In this document: positions 1-8,562 of the stretch, one piece after another
Numbering within the stretch: position 1 is the stretch's first letter
Layout: the number at the start of each line of letters is the position of its first letter
DNA from: Sulfuricella denitrificans
GTDB lineage: Bacteria > Pseudomonadota > Gammaproteobacteria > Burkholderiales > Sulfuricellaceae
DNA: 64,000 nucleotides
NCBI GenBank assembly: GCA_002632355.1
Contig: NSJJ01000001.1
Location: forward strand, 248,001 to 312,000
Reading direction: 5' to 3'
Made by a program: the position numbers and the translations under genes
The notes under the pieces: generated by a model
What the model was told of the DNA's origin: nothing
Databases searched by the model: none
Seen by the model: only the letters and a program-made list of their open reading frames with translations

Positions 1-1
1 A

Positions 2-2131
2 ACCTACCGTTATCTGGAAAAAGCCATTGAGCGCGTGTATGGCCCTGAATTGTCCGAACACGAGCAGATTCGCATTCCGAACATCCTGCGTTTCGGTTCA
101 TGGATCGGTGGCGACCGCGACGGTAATCCGTTCGTTACGCCGGAAACGACCATTCTCGCCTTGCGCCTGCACAAGCGCGAAATTTTACGCCTGTACCTGG
201 ACGTGGTCAGCGATCTCAGCCATGTCCTGACTCACTCGAAACGCCTTTGCGCCATCAGCGAGTCGATGACCGAGAGCCTGTTGCAGGACGAGCTGCGTTT
301 TCCTGCCGTATTCGGCGATTTTCCCCAGCGTTTCGGGCAGGAACCCTACCGGCGCAAGCTTTACATCATGCTGCATCGCTTGCGCCATAGCCTGAATCTC
401 GTCGAAGCGGAACTGGACGGGAGCAGCGTCAGTCCGTTTGCCGATGCCTATGTGTCGGAGCAGGAGTTTATTGCCGATCTCTATCTGATCCGCGATTCGC
501 TGATCGGTCATGGCGATACCGGCACGGCTCATGGCGAACTGCAGGATCTGATTCGTCAGGCGGAAACCTTCGGCTTCTATCTGGTTCATCTCGACATCCG
601 CCAGGAATCCACGCGCCACACCGAAGCGGTGACCGAGCTGTTTTCGCAATTCCCCGGCCTGCCTGATTACAGCGCGTTGAGTGAAACCGGGCGTCTCGAA
701 GCGCTTGGCGCAGCGATTACACGCGCCCAGGAATTCAAAATTGACAAGAGCAGGCTCAGCGAAGCCACCCGCGAGACTTATGATGTGCTCGAGGTGATGG
801 CGCGCATGCGGCATGAAATCAGCCCCCGCGCATTTGGTGCCTATGTCATTTCGATGACCCATGCCGCCAGTCATGTCATGGAAGTCATGTTCCTCGCCAG
901 TCTTGCAGGCCTGGCCGGCCGCGATGGCAAGGAGTGGTTCTGCAATATCAGCATTTCGCCTTTGTTCGAAACCATTATCGATCTGGAGCACATTGAGCCA
1001 GTGATGACAGCGTTGCTCGAAAACCCGGAATATGCCGCGCTGGTCAGGTGCTCCGGCAATATGCAGGAAGTCATGCTGGGCTATTCCGACTCGGCCAAGG
1101 ATGGCGGTATTCTCGCTTCGGTCTGGTCCCTGTACGATGCGCAGACCCGGATTACCGCGCTGGCGCAGTCGCGTGGCATCGAATGCCGCCTCTTCCACGG
1201 ACGCGGCGGCACGGTGGGCCGTGGCGGCGGTCCGACTCACGATGCGATCCTTTCCCAGCCGGAAGGTACTGTGCGCGGCCAGATCAAGCTCACGGAGCAG
1301 GGTGAGGTGTTATCGTTCAAATACAGCAACACCGAAACCGCTTCCTATGAGCTTTCCATGGGCATGACCGGCCTGCTCAAGGCCAGCACTAGCCTGGTGC
1401 GCGAGCCGGCCCGGGCGCGTCAGGATTTCCTCGGTATCATGGACAAGCTGGCCGAAGACGGGGAAGCCGCTTTCCGTGGCCTGACCGACCATACGCCGGG
1501 CTTTATCGATTATTTCTACGAAGCCACCCCGCTCACGGAAATCGGCCTGATGAATATCGGTTCACGGCCTTCCCATCGCAAGAAGGGGGATCGCTCCAAG
1601 GGCTCGGTGCGCGCCATCGCCTGGGTGTTCGGCTGGGGGCAGTCGCGTCATACCATGCCGGCCTGGTTCGGCATCGGCACTGCGCTGGAAAACTGGCGCG
1701 GAAACGATCCGGAACGGCTTGCCAAGCTGCAGAACATGTATCAGGAATGGCCATTTTTCCGCGCCTTGCTCAGCAATACGCAGATGGCGCTGTTCAAGGC
1801 CGACATGAATATCGCAGCGCGTTATGCCGAACTGGCCGAGCGCAAGGATGAGGCTCAGGCCATCTACCAGACGATACGCGATGAATATCATCGCACCGTC
1901 ACCCAGGTGCTGAATATCGCAGGTGCCAGAATGCTGATCGAGGAAAATCCGACGCTGGCCTTGTCCCTGGCGCGTCGCAGCCCCTATCTGGACCCGCTCA
2001 ACCATATCCAGGTCATGCTGCTAAAGCGCACCCGCGACGAGTCCCTGCCGCAGGAACAGCGCGAACAGTGGCTCAACCCATTGCTGCGCTCGATCAATGC
2101 CATCGCGGGGGGCATGCGTAACACGGGTTGA
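2..2131 (+). CDS. ppc: phosphoenolpyruvate carboxylase, 5'-truncated by window edge
   Basis: Carboxylates PEP to oxaloacetate, the anaplerotic feed into the TCA genes that follow. The frame is open from base 2, so the N-terminus lies outside the window; about 709 C-terminal residues of a family that is usually near 900 are present. Diagnostic motifs are visible: the HLDIRQES block, GYSDSAKDGG, the catalytic glycine-rich loop FHGRGGTVGRGGGP, and the C-terminal GMRNTG ending expected of bacterial PEP carboxylases, so the 3' end is intact. The next gene, a GntR regulator, starts about 190 bp downstream on the same strand. Identification is secure from motifs; the enzyme's allosteric behaviour cannot be read here. 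Confidence 0.97.
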   Translation, partial: TYRYLEKAIERVYGPELSEHEQIRIPNILRFGSWIGGDRDGNPFVTPETTILALRLHKREILRLYLDVVSDLSHVLTHSKRLCAISESMTESLLQDELRFPAVFGDFPQRFGQEPYRRKLYIMLHRLRHSLNLVEAELDGSSVSPFADAYVSEQEFIADLYLIRDSLIGHGDTGTAHGELQDLIRQAETFGFYLVHLDIRQESTRHTEAVTELFSQFPGLPDYSALSETGRLEALGAAITRAQEFKIDKSRLSEATRETYDVLEVMARMRHEISPRAFGAYVISMTHAASHVMEVMFLASLAGLAGRDGKEWFCNISISPLFETIIDLEHIEPVMTALLENPEYAALVRCSGNMQEVMLGYSDSAKDGGILASVWSLYDAQTRITALAQSRGIECRLFHGRGGTVGRGGGPTHDAILSQPEGTVRGQIKLTEQGEVLSFKYSNTETASYELSMGMTGLLKASTSLVREPARARQDFLGIMDKLAEDGEAAFRGLTDHTPGFIDYFYEATPLTEIGLMNIGSRPSHRKKGDRSKGSVRAIAWVFGWGQSRHTMPAWFGIGTALENWRGNDPERLAKLQNMYQEWPFFRALLSNTQMALFKADMNIAARYAELAERKDEAQAIYQTIRDEYHRTVTQVLNIAGARMLIEENPTLALSLARRSPYLDPLNHIQVMLLKRTRDESLPQEQREQWLNPLLRSINAIAGGMRNTG

Positions 2132-2150
2132 TTAATAACTGCATTTGAAC

Positions 2151-2213
2151 CGCGAAGACGCGAAGGCGCAAAGAAAAATAAAGAAATCCTTTGCCTGGCT
2201 TTGCGTCTTCGCG
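2151..2213. repeat. intergenic inverted repeat after ppc
   Basis: CGCGAAGACGC (2151-2161) is perfectly complementary to GCGTCTTCGCG (2203-2213), with a 41-base A-rich loop that contains a second GCGAAGGCGCAAAG-like partial copy. It sits just after the ppc stop and has no T-run directly 3', so it is more like a dispersed palindromic repeat or mRNA 3'-end structure than a classical terminator. Confidence 0.55.
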
Positions 2214-2268
2214 CCTCTTGTGCCCTTTGGGTATTGCGGTAAACGAGTTTTCGTTTCCGGGTTTGTAT

Positions 2269-2282
2269 GTCTTATATAAGAC
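2269..2282. promoter_or_regulatory. 14-bp perfect palindrome, candidate GntR operator
   Basis: GTCTTATATAAGAC is a perfect palindrome 41 bp upstream of the GntR-family gene. Short AT-centred palindromes of this kind are typical operators of GntR regulators, and the position suits autoregulation of the gntR-malic enzyme-sdh operon. No second copy was seen upstream of gltA or sucA. The assignment to this regulator is inference. Confidence 0.55.
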
Positions 2283-2322
2283 TTGTGGACGCCTGACCAT
2301 CTTTCTGCTATAAGTCGGGGCT

Positions 2323-3069
2323 ATGAAGAAAGCATCCGTCACCCCGAATTTTCTCCCGCTCTATGAGCAGATCAAGCTCCTGATCACCCGGGGGCTGGCG
2401 GATGGCGAATGGCATCCGGGAGAAGCGATTCCGAGCGAAATGGAACTGGCCCGGCGCTATCAGGTGAGTCAGGGCACGGTACGCAAGGCAATCGACGAAC
2501 TGGTGATGGATAACATGCTGGTGCGGCGGCAGGGCAAGGGGACTTTCGTCGCCACCCTCACCGATGAAGGTACCAACTACCGTTTTCTCAATCTGCTGAC
2601 GCTGGATGGCGAGAAGGAATATCCCCAGAGCGAATTCATCGGGTTCCAGCGCGGCAAGGCCGACACCCATGTGGCGAAACGCCTCGGAGTTCTCCCCGGC
2701 AGCACGCTGGTGATTTTGCGCCGGGTATTGAATTTCTCCGGCAAGCCTGTGGTCTACGACGATATCCGCCTCCCCGTGGCGCTCCTCAAGGGTATCACCA
2801 GCGCGATGATCGAAGATCATGTCAATGCCCACAAGGGAACGCTATATTCACTCTACGAAACCCGCTACCGGATCCGCATCGTTTCTGCCCAGGAACGCAT
2901 CCGGGCGACGGCTGCGGATGAAATCAGCGCGCCGCTGCTGAATGTGGCCCTGGGCTCGCCCCTGCTGTGCGTCGAGCGGGTGGCTTTTACCTATGACAAG
3001 CAGCCGGTCGAATGGCGCCAGAGCTATATCAACACCGAAAACTACTGTTATTTCGACGAATTGAATTGA
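2323..3069 (+). CDS. GntR-family (HutC/UTRA type) transcriptional regulator
   Basis: A 248-residue one-component regulator. Residues about 12-75 form the GntR winged helix ([44 protein letters not shown]), and residues about 95-240 fit a UTRA effector-binding domain. It is followed after 7 bp by the malic enzyme gene and then sdhCDAB, so it is probably the first gene of that operon and a plausible regulator of the TCA block. A palindrome at 2269-2282 is a candidate site for autoregulation. The effector cannot be read from sequence; a dicarboxylate or other TCA intermediate is a guess from context. The start ATG at 2323 gives the family's usual N-terminus. Confidence 0.88.
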   Translation: MKKASVTPNFLPLYEQIKLLITRGLADGEWHPGEAIPSEMELARRYQVSQGTVRKAIDELVMDNMLVRRQGKGTFVATLTDEGTNYRFLNLLTLDGEKEYPQSEFIGFQRGKADTHVAKRLGVLPGSTLVILRRVLNFSGKPVVYDDIRLPVALLKGITSAMIEDHVNAHKGTLYSLYETRYRIRIVSAQERIRATAADEISAPLLNVALGSPLLCVERVAFTYDKQPVEWRQSYINTENYCYFDELN

Positions 3070-3076
3070 GGTCAGC

Positions 3077-4282
3077 ATGGATAATTTGAAACAACGCGCA
3101 CTGGATTATCATGAGTTTCCCCGGCCGGGCAAGCTCTCGGTGGAGTCTTCCAAGCCCTGCGGCACGGCGGCTGAACTGTCGCTGGCCTATACGCCAGGGG
3201 TGGCCGAGCCGGTGCGCGAAATCCACAGGGATGCGGAAAATGCCTACCGCTACACCAACAAGGGCAACCTGGTCGCGGTAATTACTGATGGTACGGCGAT
3301 TCTCGGTCTGGGCAACCTCGGCCCGCTGGCTTCCAAGCCGGTGATGGAAGGCAAGGCAGTGCTGTTCAAGCGCTTCGCCAATGTCGATGTGTTCGACATC
3401 GAGGTCAATGCGCCCAGCGTCGAATCCTTCATCGAGACCGTGGTCAATATCGCCCCCACCTTCGGCGGCATCAATCTGGAGGACATCGCTGCGCCACACT
3501 GCTTCGAGATCGAGCGCATTCTCAAGGAACGCCTCGATATCCCGGTGTTTCACGACGATCAGCACGGTACTGCCATCATCATCTGTGCCGGTCTGCTCAA
3601 TGCACTGGAACTACAGGACAAGCACCTCGCCAACGCGAAGCTGGTGTGCCTCGGTGCCGGTGCCGCCGGGCTGGCGGGCATGCGCCTGCTGATCGCCATG
3701 GGCGCGAACAGGGAAAACATGACCCTGGTGGATTCCAAGGGCGTGATCCACAGTGGTCGAACCGATCTCAATGCGCACAAGCAGGAATTCGCCAAAGAAA
3801 CCGCCATGCGCACACTGGCAGACGCGATGCAGGGCGCCGACGTATTTATCGGCGTGTCCGGGCCCAATCTGGTGACGGGCGAGATGCTCAAGAGCATGGC
3901 GGCAAAGCCCATCGTGTTCGCCATGGCCAACCCCGACCCGGAGATCCTGCCGAAAGACGCGCATGCTGCGCGCGACGACCTGATCATGGCCACCGGGCGC
4001 TCGGATTTCCCCAACCAGGTCAACAACGTGCTGGGCTTCCCTTACATCTTCCGCGGCGCGCTGGACGCCCGCGCGAAAAAAATCACCCAGGCCATGATGA
4101 TCGCTGCCGTGAAGGCGCTGGCAGAACTGGCAAAAGAGCCGGTGCCGGAGGAAGTGCTGAAGGCCTATAACGCCACGGCAATGGCATTTGGCAAGGATTA
4201 CATCATTCCCAAACCTTTCGACCCGCGCCTGATCGAACGCATCCCGCCTGCCGTGGCGGCTGCCGCCGGGACAGGGGAATAG
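3077..4282 (+). CDS. maeB: malic enzyme, short form without phosphotransacetylase domain
   Basis: Oxidatively decarboxylates malate to pyruvate with NAD(P)+. The 401-residue protein has the N-terminal malic domain ([11 protein letters not shown] near residue 36, [23 protein letters not shown]) and a Rossmann domain ([33 protein letters not shown]). E. coli MaeB is nearly twice as long because of a C-terminal PTA-like domain, which is absent here. The gene lies between a GntR regulator (7-bp gap) and sdhC (3-bp gap), which strongly suggests one operon. In many betaproteobacteria malate dehydrogenase occupies a similar place beside sdh, so malic enzyme here is noteworthy. Cofactor preference was not determined. 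Confidence 0.93.
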   Translation: MDNLKQRALDYHEFPRPGKLSVESSKPCGTAAELSLAYTPGVAEPVREIHRDAENAYRYTNKGNLVAVITDGTAILGLGNLGPLASKPVMEGKAVLFKRFANVDVFDIEVNAPSVESFIETVVNIAPTFGGINLEDIAAPHCFEIERILKERLDIPVFHDDQHGTAIIICAGLLNALELQDKHLANAKLVCLGAGAAGLAGMRLLIAMGANRENMTLVDSKGVIHSGRTDLNAHKQEFAKETAMRTLADAMQGADVFIGVSGPNLVTGEMLKSMAAKPIVFAMANPDPEILPKDAHAARDDLIMATGRSDFPNQVNNVLGFPYIFRGALDARAKKITQAMMIAAVKALAELAKEPVPEEVLKAYNATAMAFGKDYIIPKPFDPRLIERIPPAVAAAAGTGE

Positions 4283-4285
4283 ATC

Positions 4286-4660
4286 ATGGGCCGCTCCCGG
4301 CCGGTTTATCTGAATCTGTTCAAAATCAGGTTGCCGCTGCCGGGCGTGGTGTCGATCATGCACCGGGCGAGCGGTGCATTGCTGTTTCTGCTGCTGCCTG
4401 TGTTGCTGTTTGTATTGCAGTTGAGCCTGGCGTCGGAACAGGGATTCGCTGAGGTGCAGGGCTGGTTCCGGTTGCCGCTGGTAAAACTGCTTCTGATCGG
4501 GGTGATCTGGGGCTATCTGCACCATTTCTGCATGGGCTTGCGCTATCTGGCGCTGGATCTGGATATCGGTGTAGACCTGCCGCAGGCGCGCTTCAGTTCT
4601 TGGCTGGTGCTTGCCGTCAGCATCGGTGCGACGATCCTGACGGGAGCCTGGCTATGGTAA
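4286..4660 (+). CDS. sdhC: succinate dehydrogenase cytochrome b556 subunit
   Basis: Membrane anchor of complex II, holding heme b and part of the ubiquinone site. The 124 residues contain three hydrophobic segments (about 30-50, 67-85, 104-122). The signature SIMHRASG lies near residue 24, and HHFCMGLRYLALD carries the expected heme-ligand histidine. It begins 3 bp after the malic enzyme and overlaps sdhD by 7 bp, so subunits are translated as a coupled set. Length and topology match the family. Confidence 0.95.
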   Translation: MGRSRPVYLNLFKIRLPLPGVVSIMHRASGALLFLLLPVLLFVLQLSLASEQGFAEVQGWFRLPLVKLLLIGVIWGYLHHFCMGLRYLALDLDIGVDLPQARFSSWLVLAVSIGATILTGAWLW

Positions 4661-5001
4661 AACGCATCGTCAGCGGTGCCCACTACGGCCTCAAGGACTG
4701 GTTGATCCAGCGCGTCACCGCCGTGGTGATGGCGTTTTACAGCCTCTTCCTGATCGGCTTTTTCCTGACTCAGCCGCTGACTTATGCTTCGTGGAACAGC
4801 CTGTTCTACAGCCTGCCGGTGCGTCTCGCCAGCCTGCTGTTCCTGTTCAGCGTGTTGATCCACGCCTGGGTGGGGATGCGCGATATTTTCATGGACTATA
4901 TCCATCCCACCTTTATCCGTCTCACCCTGCATGTGGCGGTGATTCTTGCACTCATGGCTTACGCCGCGTGGGCGGTGCAAATCCTGTGGAGCGTGCAATG
5001 A
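4654..5001 (+). CDS. sdhD: succinate dehydrogenase hydrophobic membrane anchor subunit
   Basis: Second membrane anchor of complex II. ATG at 4654 overlaps the sdhC stop and gives a 115-residue protein starting MVKRIVSGAHYGLKDWLIQR, with three membrane segments (about 20-38, 55-75, 90-110). The motif HAWVGMRDIFMDYI in helix 2 carries the histidine and aspartate found in SdhD heme and quinone sites. The stop TGA overlaps an ATG at 4998 that opens a broken copy of the sdhA start (see 4998-5141), which suggests that sdhA was once translationally coupled to sdhD by an ATGA overlap. Confidence 0.94.
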   Translation: MVKRIVSGAHYGLKDWLIQRVTAVVMAFYSLFLIGFFLTQPLTYASWNSLFYSLPVRLASLLFLFSVLIHAWVGMRDIFMDYIHPTFIRLTLHVAVILALMAYAAWAVQILWSVQ

Positions 5002-5141
5002 GTATCTCAAAACGCACGTTTCACAGTGATTATTGGTGGTGCGACGTGAGCAGGGAGCAGGGGCCCCGCATGCGGGGATGCGACCGTCCGCGAATCGGCG
5101 CTGGCCGCCGATACCCTGGCAGCAAACCGGAGAGGGCATGA
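4998..5141 (+). pseudogene. vestigial first start of sdhA (out of frame)
   Basis: The ATG overlapping the sdhD stop begins MSISKRTF, closely resembling the real SdhA start [14 protein letters not shown], but a short deletion relative to TTTGACGCAGTG (TTTCACAGTG here) shifts the frame. Translation then runs 47 codons through the first 144-bp repeat and stops at 5139-5141. A second remnant, 5143-5193, starts exactly like SdhA ([14 protein letters not shown]) and stops after 16 codons. Neither can make SdhA. Both are probably by-products of the tandem duplication, although short upstream ORFs could still affect ribosome traffic to sdhA. Confidence 0.6.
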
Positions 5142-5311
5142 CATGATTGCGAAAAGAACGTTTGACGCAGTGATTATTGGTGGTGCGACGTGAGCAGGGA
5201 GCAGGGGCCCCGCATGCGGGGATGCGACCGTCCGCGAATCGGCGCTGGCCGCCGATACCCTGGCAGCAAACCGGAGAGGGCATGACATGATTGCGAAAAG
5301 AACGTTTGACG
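5024..5311 (+). repeat. two tandem copies of a 144-bp unit spanning the sdhA start
   Basis: Unit 1 (5024-5167) and unit 2 (5168-5311) are near identical with period 144. Each begins CAGTGATTATTGGTGGTG, contains a GC-rich hairpin-capable stretch (GGGGCCCCGCATGCGGGG), and ends with the ribosome-binding site (GGAGAGGG), ATG and first codons of sdhA. A third partial start (CAGTGATTAT from 5312) continues into the genuine gene. Because 144 is a multiple of three, the unit keeps frame with itself. It looks like a duplication of an insertion between sdhD and sdhA; an assembly artefact cannot be excluded. Confidence 0.85.
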
Positions 5312-7047
5312 CAGTGATTATCGGCGGCGGAGGCGCTGGCCTGCGCGCTGCGCTGCAACTTGCCCATGCCGACCTCAAGGTGGCGGTGGTGTCCAAGGTG
5401 TTCCCCACCCGCTCGCATACCGTCTCCGCGCAGGGCGGCATTGCTGCCAGCCTCGGCAACGTGAGCGAGGACAACTGGCATTGGCACATGTACGACACGG
5501 TCAAGGGTTCGGATTATCTCGGCGACCAGGACGCCATCGAGTTCATGTGCCGCGGCGCCAACGAGGCGGTGATCGAGCTGGAACATTTCGGCATGCCCTT
5601 CGACCGGCTGGAGAACGGCAAGATCTACCAGCGGCCCTTCGGCGGCATGACCCAGGACTACGGCGGCGCACCTGCGGTGCGCACCTGCGCGGTGGCCGAC
5701 CGCACCGGCCATGCCATGCTGCATACCCTGTACCAGCGCAATATCGCGGCACGCACGCATTTCTTCGAAGAGTATTTCGCGGTCGATCTGGTGATGGACG
5801 AAGAGGGCTATTCGCAGGGCGTGGTGGCGCTGGGGATCGAATCCGGCGAGCCGATTTTCATCGAGGCGCGCGCCACCATTCTTGCTACCGGCGGGGCAGG
5901 GCGCATCTTTTCTGCCACCACCAATGCCCTCATCAATACCGGCGATGGTCTGGGCATGGCGCTCCGGGCCGGCATCCCGCTCGAGGACATGGAGTTCTGG
6001 CAGTTCCACCCGACCGGGGTGCATGGCGCGGGGGTGCTGATCACCGAGGGGGTGCGCGGCGAGGGCGGCTATCTGGTGAATAAAAACGGCGAGCGCTTTA
6101 TGGAGCGCTACGCGCCCAACGCCAAGGACCTGGCCAGCCGCGACGTGGTGTCGCGCGCCATGGCGGTGGAGATTTTCGAGGGGCGCGGCTGCGGCAGGGA
6201 CGGCGACCACGTGCTGCTCAAGCTCGATCATCTCGGGCCGGAAGTGATCCAGCAGCGCCTGCCCGGCATCCGCGAACTGGCGCTGAAATTCGCCCATGTC
6301 GATCCGGCCACCGACCCCATTCCGGTCGTGCCCACGGTGCATTACATGATGGGCGGTATCCCCACCAATCTGCAGGGTCAGGTGGTGATGCCGACCGCGA
6401 CCGGCCCGGAAGAAGCCGTGCCCGGCCTCTACGCCATCGGTGAGTGCGCCTGCGTTTCGGTGCATGGGGCCAACCGGCTGGGCAGCAATTCGCTGCTCGA
6501 CCTGATCGTGTTCGGTCGCGCTGCCGGCAACGACGTGATCGAATACTGTCGCGAAAACCCTTTCCCGCGTCCCGTGCCCACGCAGGCGCTGGAGCGCATC
6601 GCGGCGCGCCTGGCGCGCTGGGACAAAAAAGGCGATGGCATCACCGTGCCGGAATTGCGCGAGGAAATGCGCAAGACCATGCAACTCCATTGCGGCGTAT
6701 TCCGCACGGAAGCCGTGCTGCAGGACGGGGTGAAGAAGATGCTGGAAATCGCCTCCAGACTGCCCGACGTGGTGCTGCGCGACCACAGCAAAATCTACAA
6801 CACCGGACGCATCGAGGCGCTGGAGCTGGAGAACCTCATGGCGGTGTCGCTGGCCACCATGCATTCCGCCGCCGCGCGTCAGGAAAGCCGTGGCGCCCAT
6901 GCGCGCGACGACTACCCGGCGCGCGACGACAACGCCTGGCTGAAGCACAGCCTGTATTTTGCCGACAGCCACCGTCTCGACTACAAGCCGGTGCGGCTGA
7001 AGCCCTTGACGGTGGAGGCATTTCAGCCCAAGGCCAGGGTGTATTGA
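5287..7047 (+). CDS. sdhA: succinate dehydrogenase flavoprotein subunit
   Basis: Catalytic subunit oxidising succinate to fumarate with covalently bound FAD. The 586-residue protein starts with the dinucleotide-binding motif [16 protein letters not shown] (residue 8 on). [12 protein letters not shown] provides the expected covalent flavin histidine at about residue 44. The active-site blocks [21 protein letters not shown] (quoted in parts: HPTGVHG, GVRGEGG) and [16 protein letters not shown] are present. The ATG at 5287 is the only one of three repeated starts that stays in frame; it has a GGAGAGGG ribosome-binding site. Flavinylation needs SdhE, encoded at 12946-13188 beyond an integron. An 85-bp repeat follows before sdhB. 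Confidence 0.97.
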   Translation: MIAKRTFDAVIIGGGGAGLRAALQLAHADLKVAVVSKVFPTRSHTVSAQGGIAASLGNVSEDNWHWHMYDTVKGSDYLGDQDAIEFMCRGANEAVIELEHFGMPFDRLENGKIYQRPFGGMTQDYGGAPAVRTCAVADRTGHAMLHTLYQRNIAARTHFFEEYFAVDLVMDEEGYSQGVVALGIESGEPIFIEARATILATGGAGRIFSATTNALINTGDGLGMALRAGIPLEDMEFWQFHPTGVHGAGVLITEGVRGEGGYLVNKNGERFMERYAPNAKDLASRDVVSRAMAVEIFEGRGCGRDGDHVLLKLDHLGPEVIQQRLPGIRELALKFAHVDPATDPIPVVPTVHYMMGGIPTNLQGQVVMPTATGPEEAVPGLYAIGECACVSVHGANRLGSNSLLDLIVFGRAAGNDVIEYCRENPFPRPVPTQALERIAARLARWDKKGDGITVPELREEMRKTMQLHCGVFRTEAVLQDGVKKMLEIASRLPDVVLRDHSKIYNTGRIEALELENLMAVSLATMHSAAARQESRGAHARDDYPARDDNAWLKHSLYFADSHRLDYKPVRLKPLTVEAFQPKARVY

Positions 7048-7053
7048 GATGAA

Positions 7054-7138
7054 GTGTGAAATGTGAAATGTGGTCAGTGGATGGTTTTACCTTTCACGCT
7101 TCACAACGAAGGCGCAGCCGAATGGCTTCACATTTCAC
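7054..7138. repeat. 85-bp element with terminal inverted repeats, copy A (sdhA-sdhB gap)
   Basis: GTGAAATGTGAA (7056-7067) and TTCACATTTCAC (7127-7138) are perfect 12-bp inverted repeats. The whole 85-bp unit aligns without gaps to 14531-14615 between gltA and sucA, with about ten mismatches. GAGAT occurs just outside both ends (7046-7050 and 7143-7147), a possible but unproven target duplication. It could act as an intercistronic stem-loop in the sdh mRNA. Confidence 0.8.
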
Positions 7139-7158
7139 ATCCGAGATAAAGGGAAATC

Positions 7159-7854
7159 ATGAAATTCTCCATCTACCGCTACAACCCGGAAACCGATACC
7201 AAGCCCTACATGCAGGACTACGAGCTGGACATCGAGCCGGAAGGGAAGATGCTGCTCGATGCCATCCTGCTGCTCAAGGAGCAGGACGAAACCCTGAGCG
7301 TGCGCCGTTCCTGCCGAGAAGGGGTGTGCGGTTCGGACGGCATGAACATCAACGGCAGGAACGGACTGGCCTGCGTTACGCCGCTCAGGGACCTGAAGCA
7401 GCCGGTCGAACTTCGCCCCCTGCCAGGCCTGCCGGTGATCCGCGACCTGATCGTGGACATGAGCCAGTTCTTCAAGCACTACCGCTCGGTCAAGCCCTAC
7501 CTCATCAATGCCGATCCGGAGCCTGAAATCGAACGCCTGCAGTCACCCGAGGATCGTGCTGAACTGGACGGGCTCTACGAATGCATCCTGTGCGCCTGCT
7601 GCTCCACGTCCTGCCCTTCCTTCTGGTGGAATCCGGACAAGTTCGTCGGCCCGGCAGGGCTGTTGCAGTCCTACCGCTTCATCAATGACAGCCGCGATCA
7701 GGCCACTAACGAGCGCCTGGACGATCTGGAGGACCCCTACCGCCTGTTCCGCTGCCACAGCATCATGAATTGCGTCGAAGTCTGTCCCAAGGGGCTGAAT
7801 CCCACACGGGCCATCGGCAAGATCAAGGAACTGCTGGTCAAGCGGACGGTGTGA
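7159..7854 (+). CDS. sdhB: succinate dehydrogenase iron-sulfur subunit
   Basis: Electron-transfer subunit linking SdhA flavin to quinone. In 231 residues it shows all three cluster motifs: the 2Fe-2S ligands in CREGVCGSDGMNINGRNGLAC (read as CREGVCGSDG and the later C), the 4Fe-4S set CILCACCSTSC, and the 3Fe-4S/4Fe-4S set CHSIMNCVEVCPKGLNP. It begins after the 85-bp repeat with AAAGGGAAATC upstream as ribosome-binding site. The sdhCDAB order is standard; the usual next genes sdhE and gltA are displaced by about 5 kb. Confidence 0.97.
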   Translation: MKFSIYRYNPETDTKPYMQDYELDIEPEGKMLLDAILLLKEQDETLSVRRSCREGVCGSDGMNINGRNGLACVTPLRDLKQPVELRPLPGLPVIRDLIVDMSQFFKHYRSVKPYLINADPEPEIERLQSPEDRAELDGLYECILCACCSTSCPSFWWNPDKFVGPAGLLQSYRFINDSRDQATNERLDDLEDPYRLFRCHSIMNCVEVCPKGLNPTRAIGKIKELLVKRTV

Positions 7855-7887
7855 CCTGAAACTGATTTTTATTTGCGAGAAAGAGTT

Positions 7888-8229
7888 ATGAGCGATTTGC
7901 CCAAGTGTCCCAAATGCAGTTCTGAATTTACCTATGAAGACGGCGGCGTCTACATCTGCCCGGAATGCGCCCACGAATGGAGCGCGGATGCGTCCGCGGA
8001 AGGCGTTGAGGAAAAACGCGTGGTGAAGGATGCCTTCGGCACCGTGCTGAACGACGGCGATAGCGTGACGGTGATCAAGGACCTGAAAATCAAGGGTTCC
8101 TCCTCAGTGGTGAAGGGCGGCACCAAGGTGAAGAATATTCGCCTGGTCGAGGGCGACCACGACATCGACTGCAAGATCGACGGCATCGGCGCGATGTCGC
8201 TGAAATCCGAGTTCGTGAAGAAGGCCTGA
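7888..8229 (+). CDS. yjdM: YjdM (PhnA-type) zinc-ribbon protein
   Basis: A 113-residue protein of the family long called PhnA (alkylphosphonate-associated, function unsettled). The N-terminus has a zinc ribbon, CPKC-x(n)-CPEC (residues about 6-28), and the C-terminal half is a small beta domain ([20 protein letters not shown] begins it) with repeated [20 protein letters not shown]-like strands. The ATG at 7888 is preferred over 7873 because the family starts with M-x-x-LPKCP. It is co-oriented 33 bp after sdhB. No phosphonate genes are nearby. Confidence 0.88.
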   Translation: MSDLPKCPKCSSEFTYEDGGVYICPECAHEWSADASAEGVEEKRVVKDAFGTVLNDGDSVTVIKDLKIKGSSSVVKGGTKVKNIRLVEGDHDIDCKIDGIGAMSLKSEFVKKA

Positions 8230-8238
8230 GGCGAAGCG

Positions 8239-8442
8239 ATGAGCGGCTGGGGCTGTCCGCACGAGATCGCAGGCAAATGCCAGCGGGTGAACGGCCTGCC
8301 CTGCAGCCCGGGCATGAAGGGCTGCGTGCTGTTCGGGCGCTTCACCTGGGCGGACGAGAGCAGGAACCGCCCGGAAGGAGGTTGGGGCAGCAAAAGGCCG
8401 GAGCCGCCGGAAGGAAGTAAAAAGGGGCCAGGCTCACGTTAA
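8239..8442 (+). CDS. small cysteine-rich hypothetical protein
   Basis: A 67-residue ORF starting 9 bp after yjdM. It contains the pattern WGCPHEIAGKCQRVNGLPC followed by MKGCVLFGRF: four cysteines and a histidine in the first 31 residues, which look metal-binding. The C-terminal third is charged, Pro/Gly-rich and probably disordered. It is not in the integron array, being on the opposite strand and outside the last attC. I cannot assign a function; a conserved small zinc or iron-binding protein is the best description. Confidence 0.6.
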   Translation: MSGWGCPHEIAGKCQRVNGLPCSPGMKGCVLFGRFTWADESRNRPEGGWGSKRPEPPEGSKKGPGSR

Positions 8443-8491
8443 CTCTCCTGCCTTGGCAACATTCCTCTTTATTCAGCAATTGCGAAATGAT

Positions 8492-8557
8492 GCCCAGTGT
8501 AGAAAGTCAGGGGCGACGCGCGTTAGCGCGGCGTCCCGCTTGACTGCCGGGTTGGCT
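8492..8557 (-). other. terminal, degenerate attC site (attC4)
   Basis: Read on the minus strand, R'' is AGCCAAC (8551-8557) and the R' position holds ACTGGGC (8492-8498) instead of GTTRRRY. The centre keeps a strong palindrome, GGACGCCGCGC with GCGCGTCGCCC, and the CGGCAGTC and TGACTTTCTAC flanks resemble those of attC1. Loss of the GTT triplet at the cleavage site predicts a poor or dead recombination site, as expected for the distal end of an array. Confidence 0.75.
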
Positions 8558-8562
8558 TGGAG

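Noticed and set aside
185-1240. 351-codon minus-strand frame opposite ppc
   Set aside because: Antisense shadow of conserved ppc coding sequence with low-complexity, His/Arg/Gly-rich translation.
4543-6972. 809-codon minus-strand open frame opposite sdhD-sdhA
   Set aside because: It is the shadow of GC-rich sdhA codons, includes the 144-bp repeat in reverse, and shows no recognisable domain or ribosome-binding site; sdhA on the plus strand is certain.
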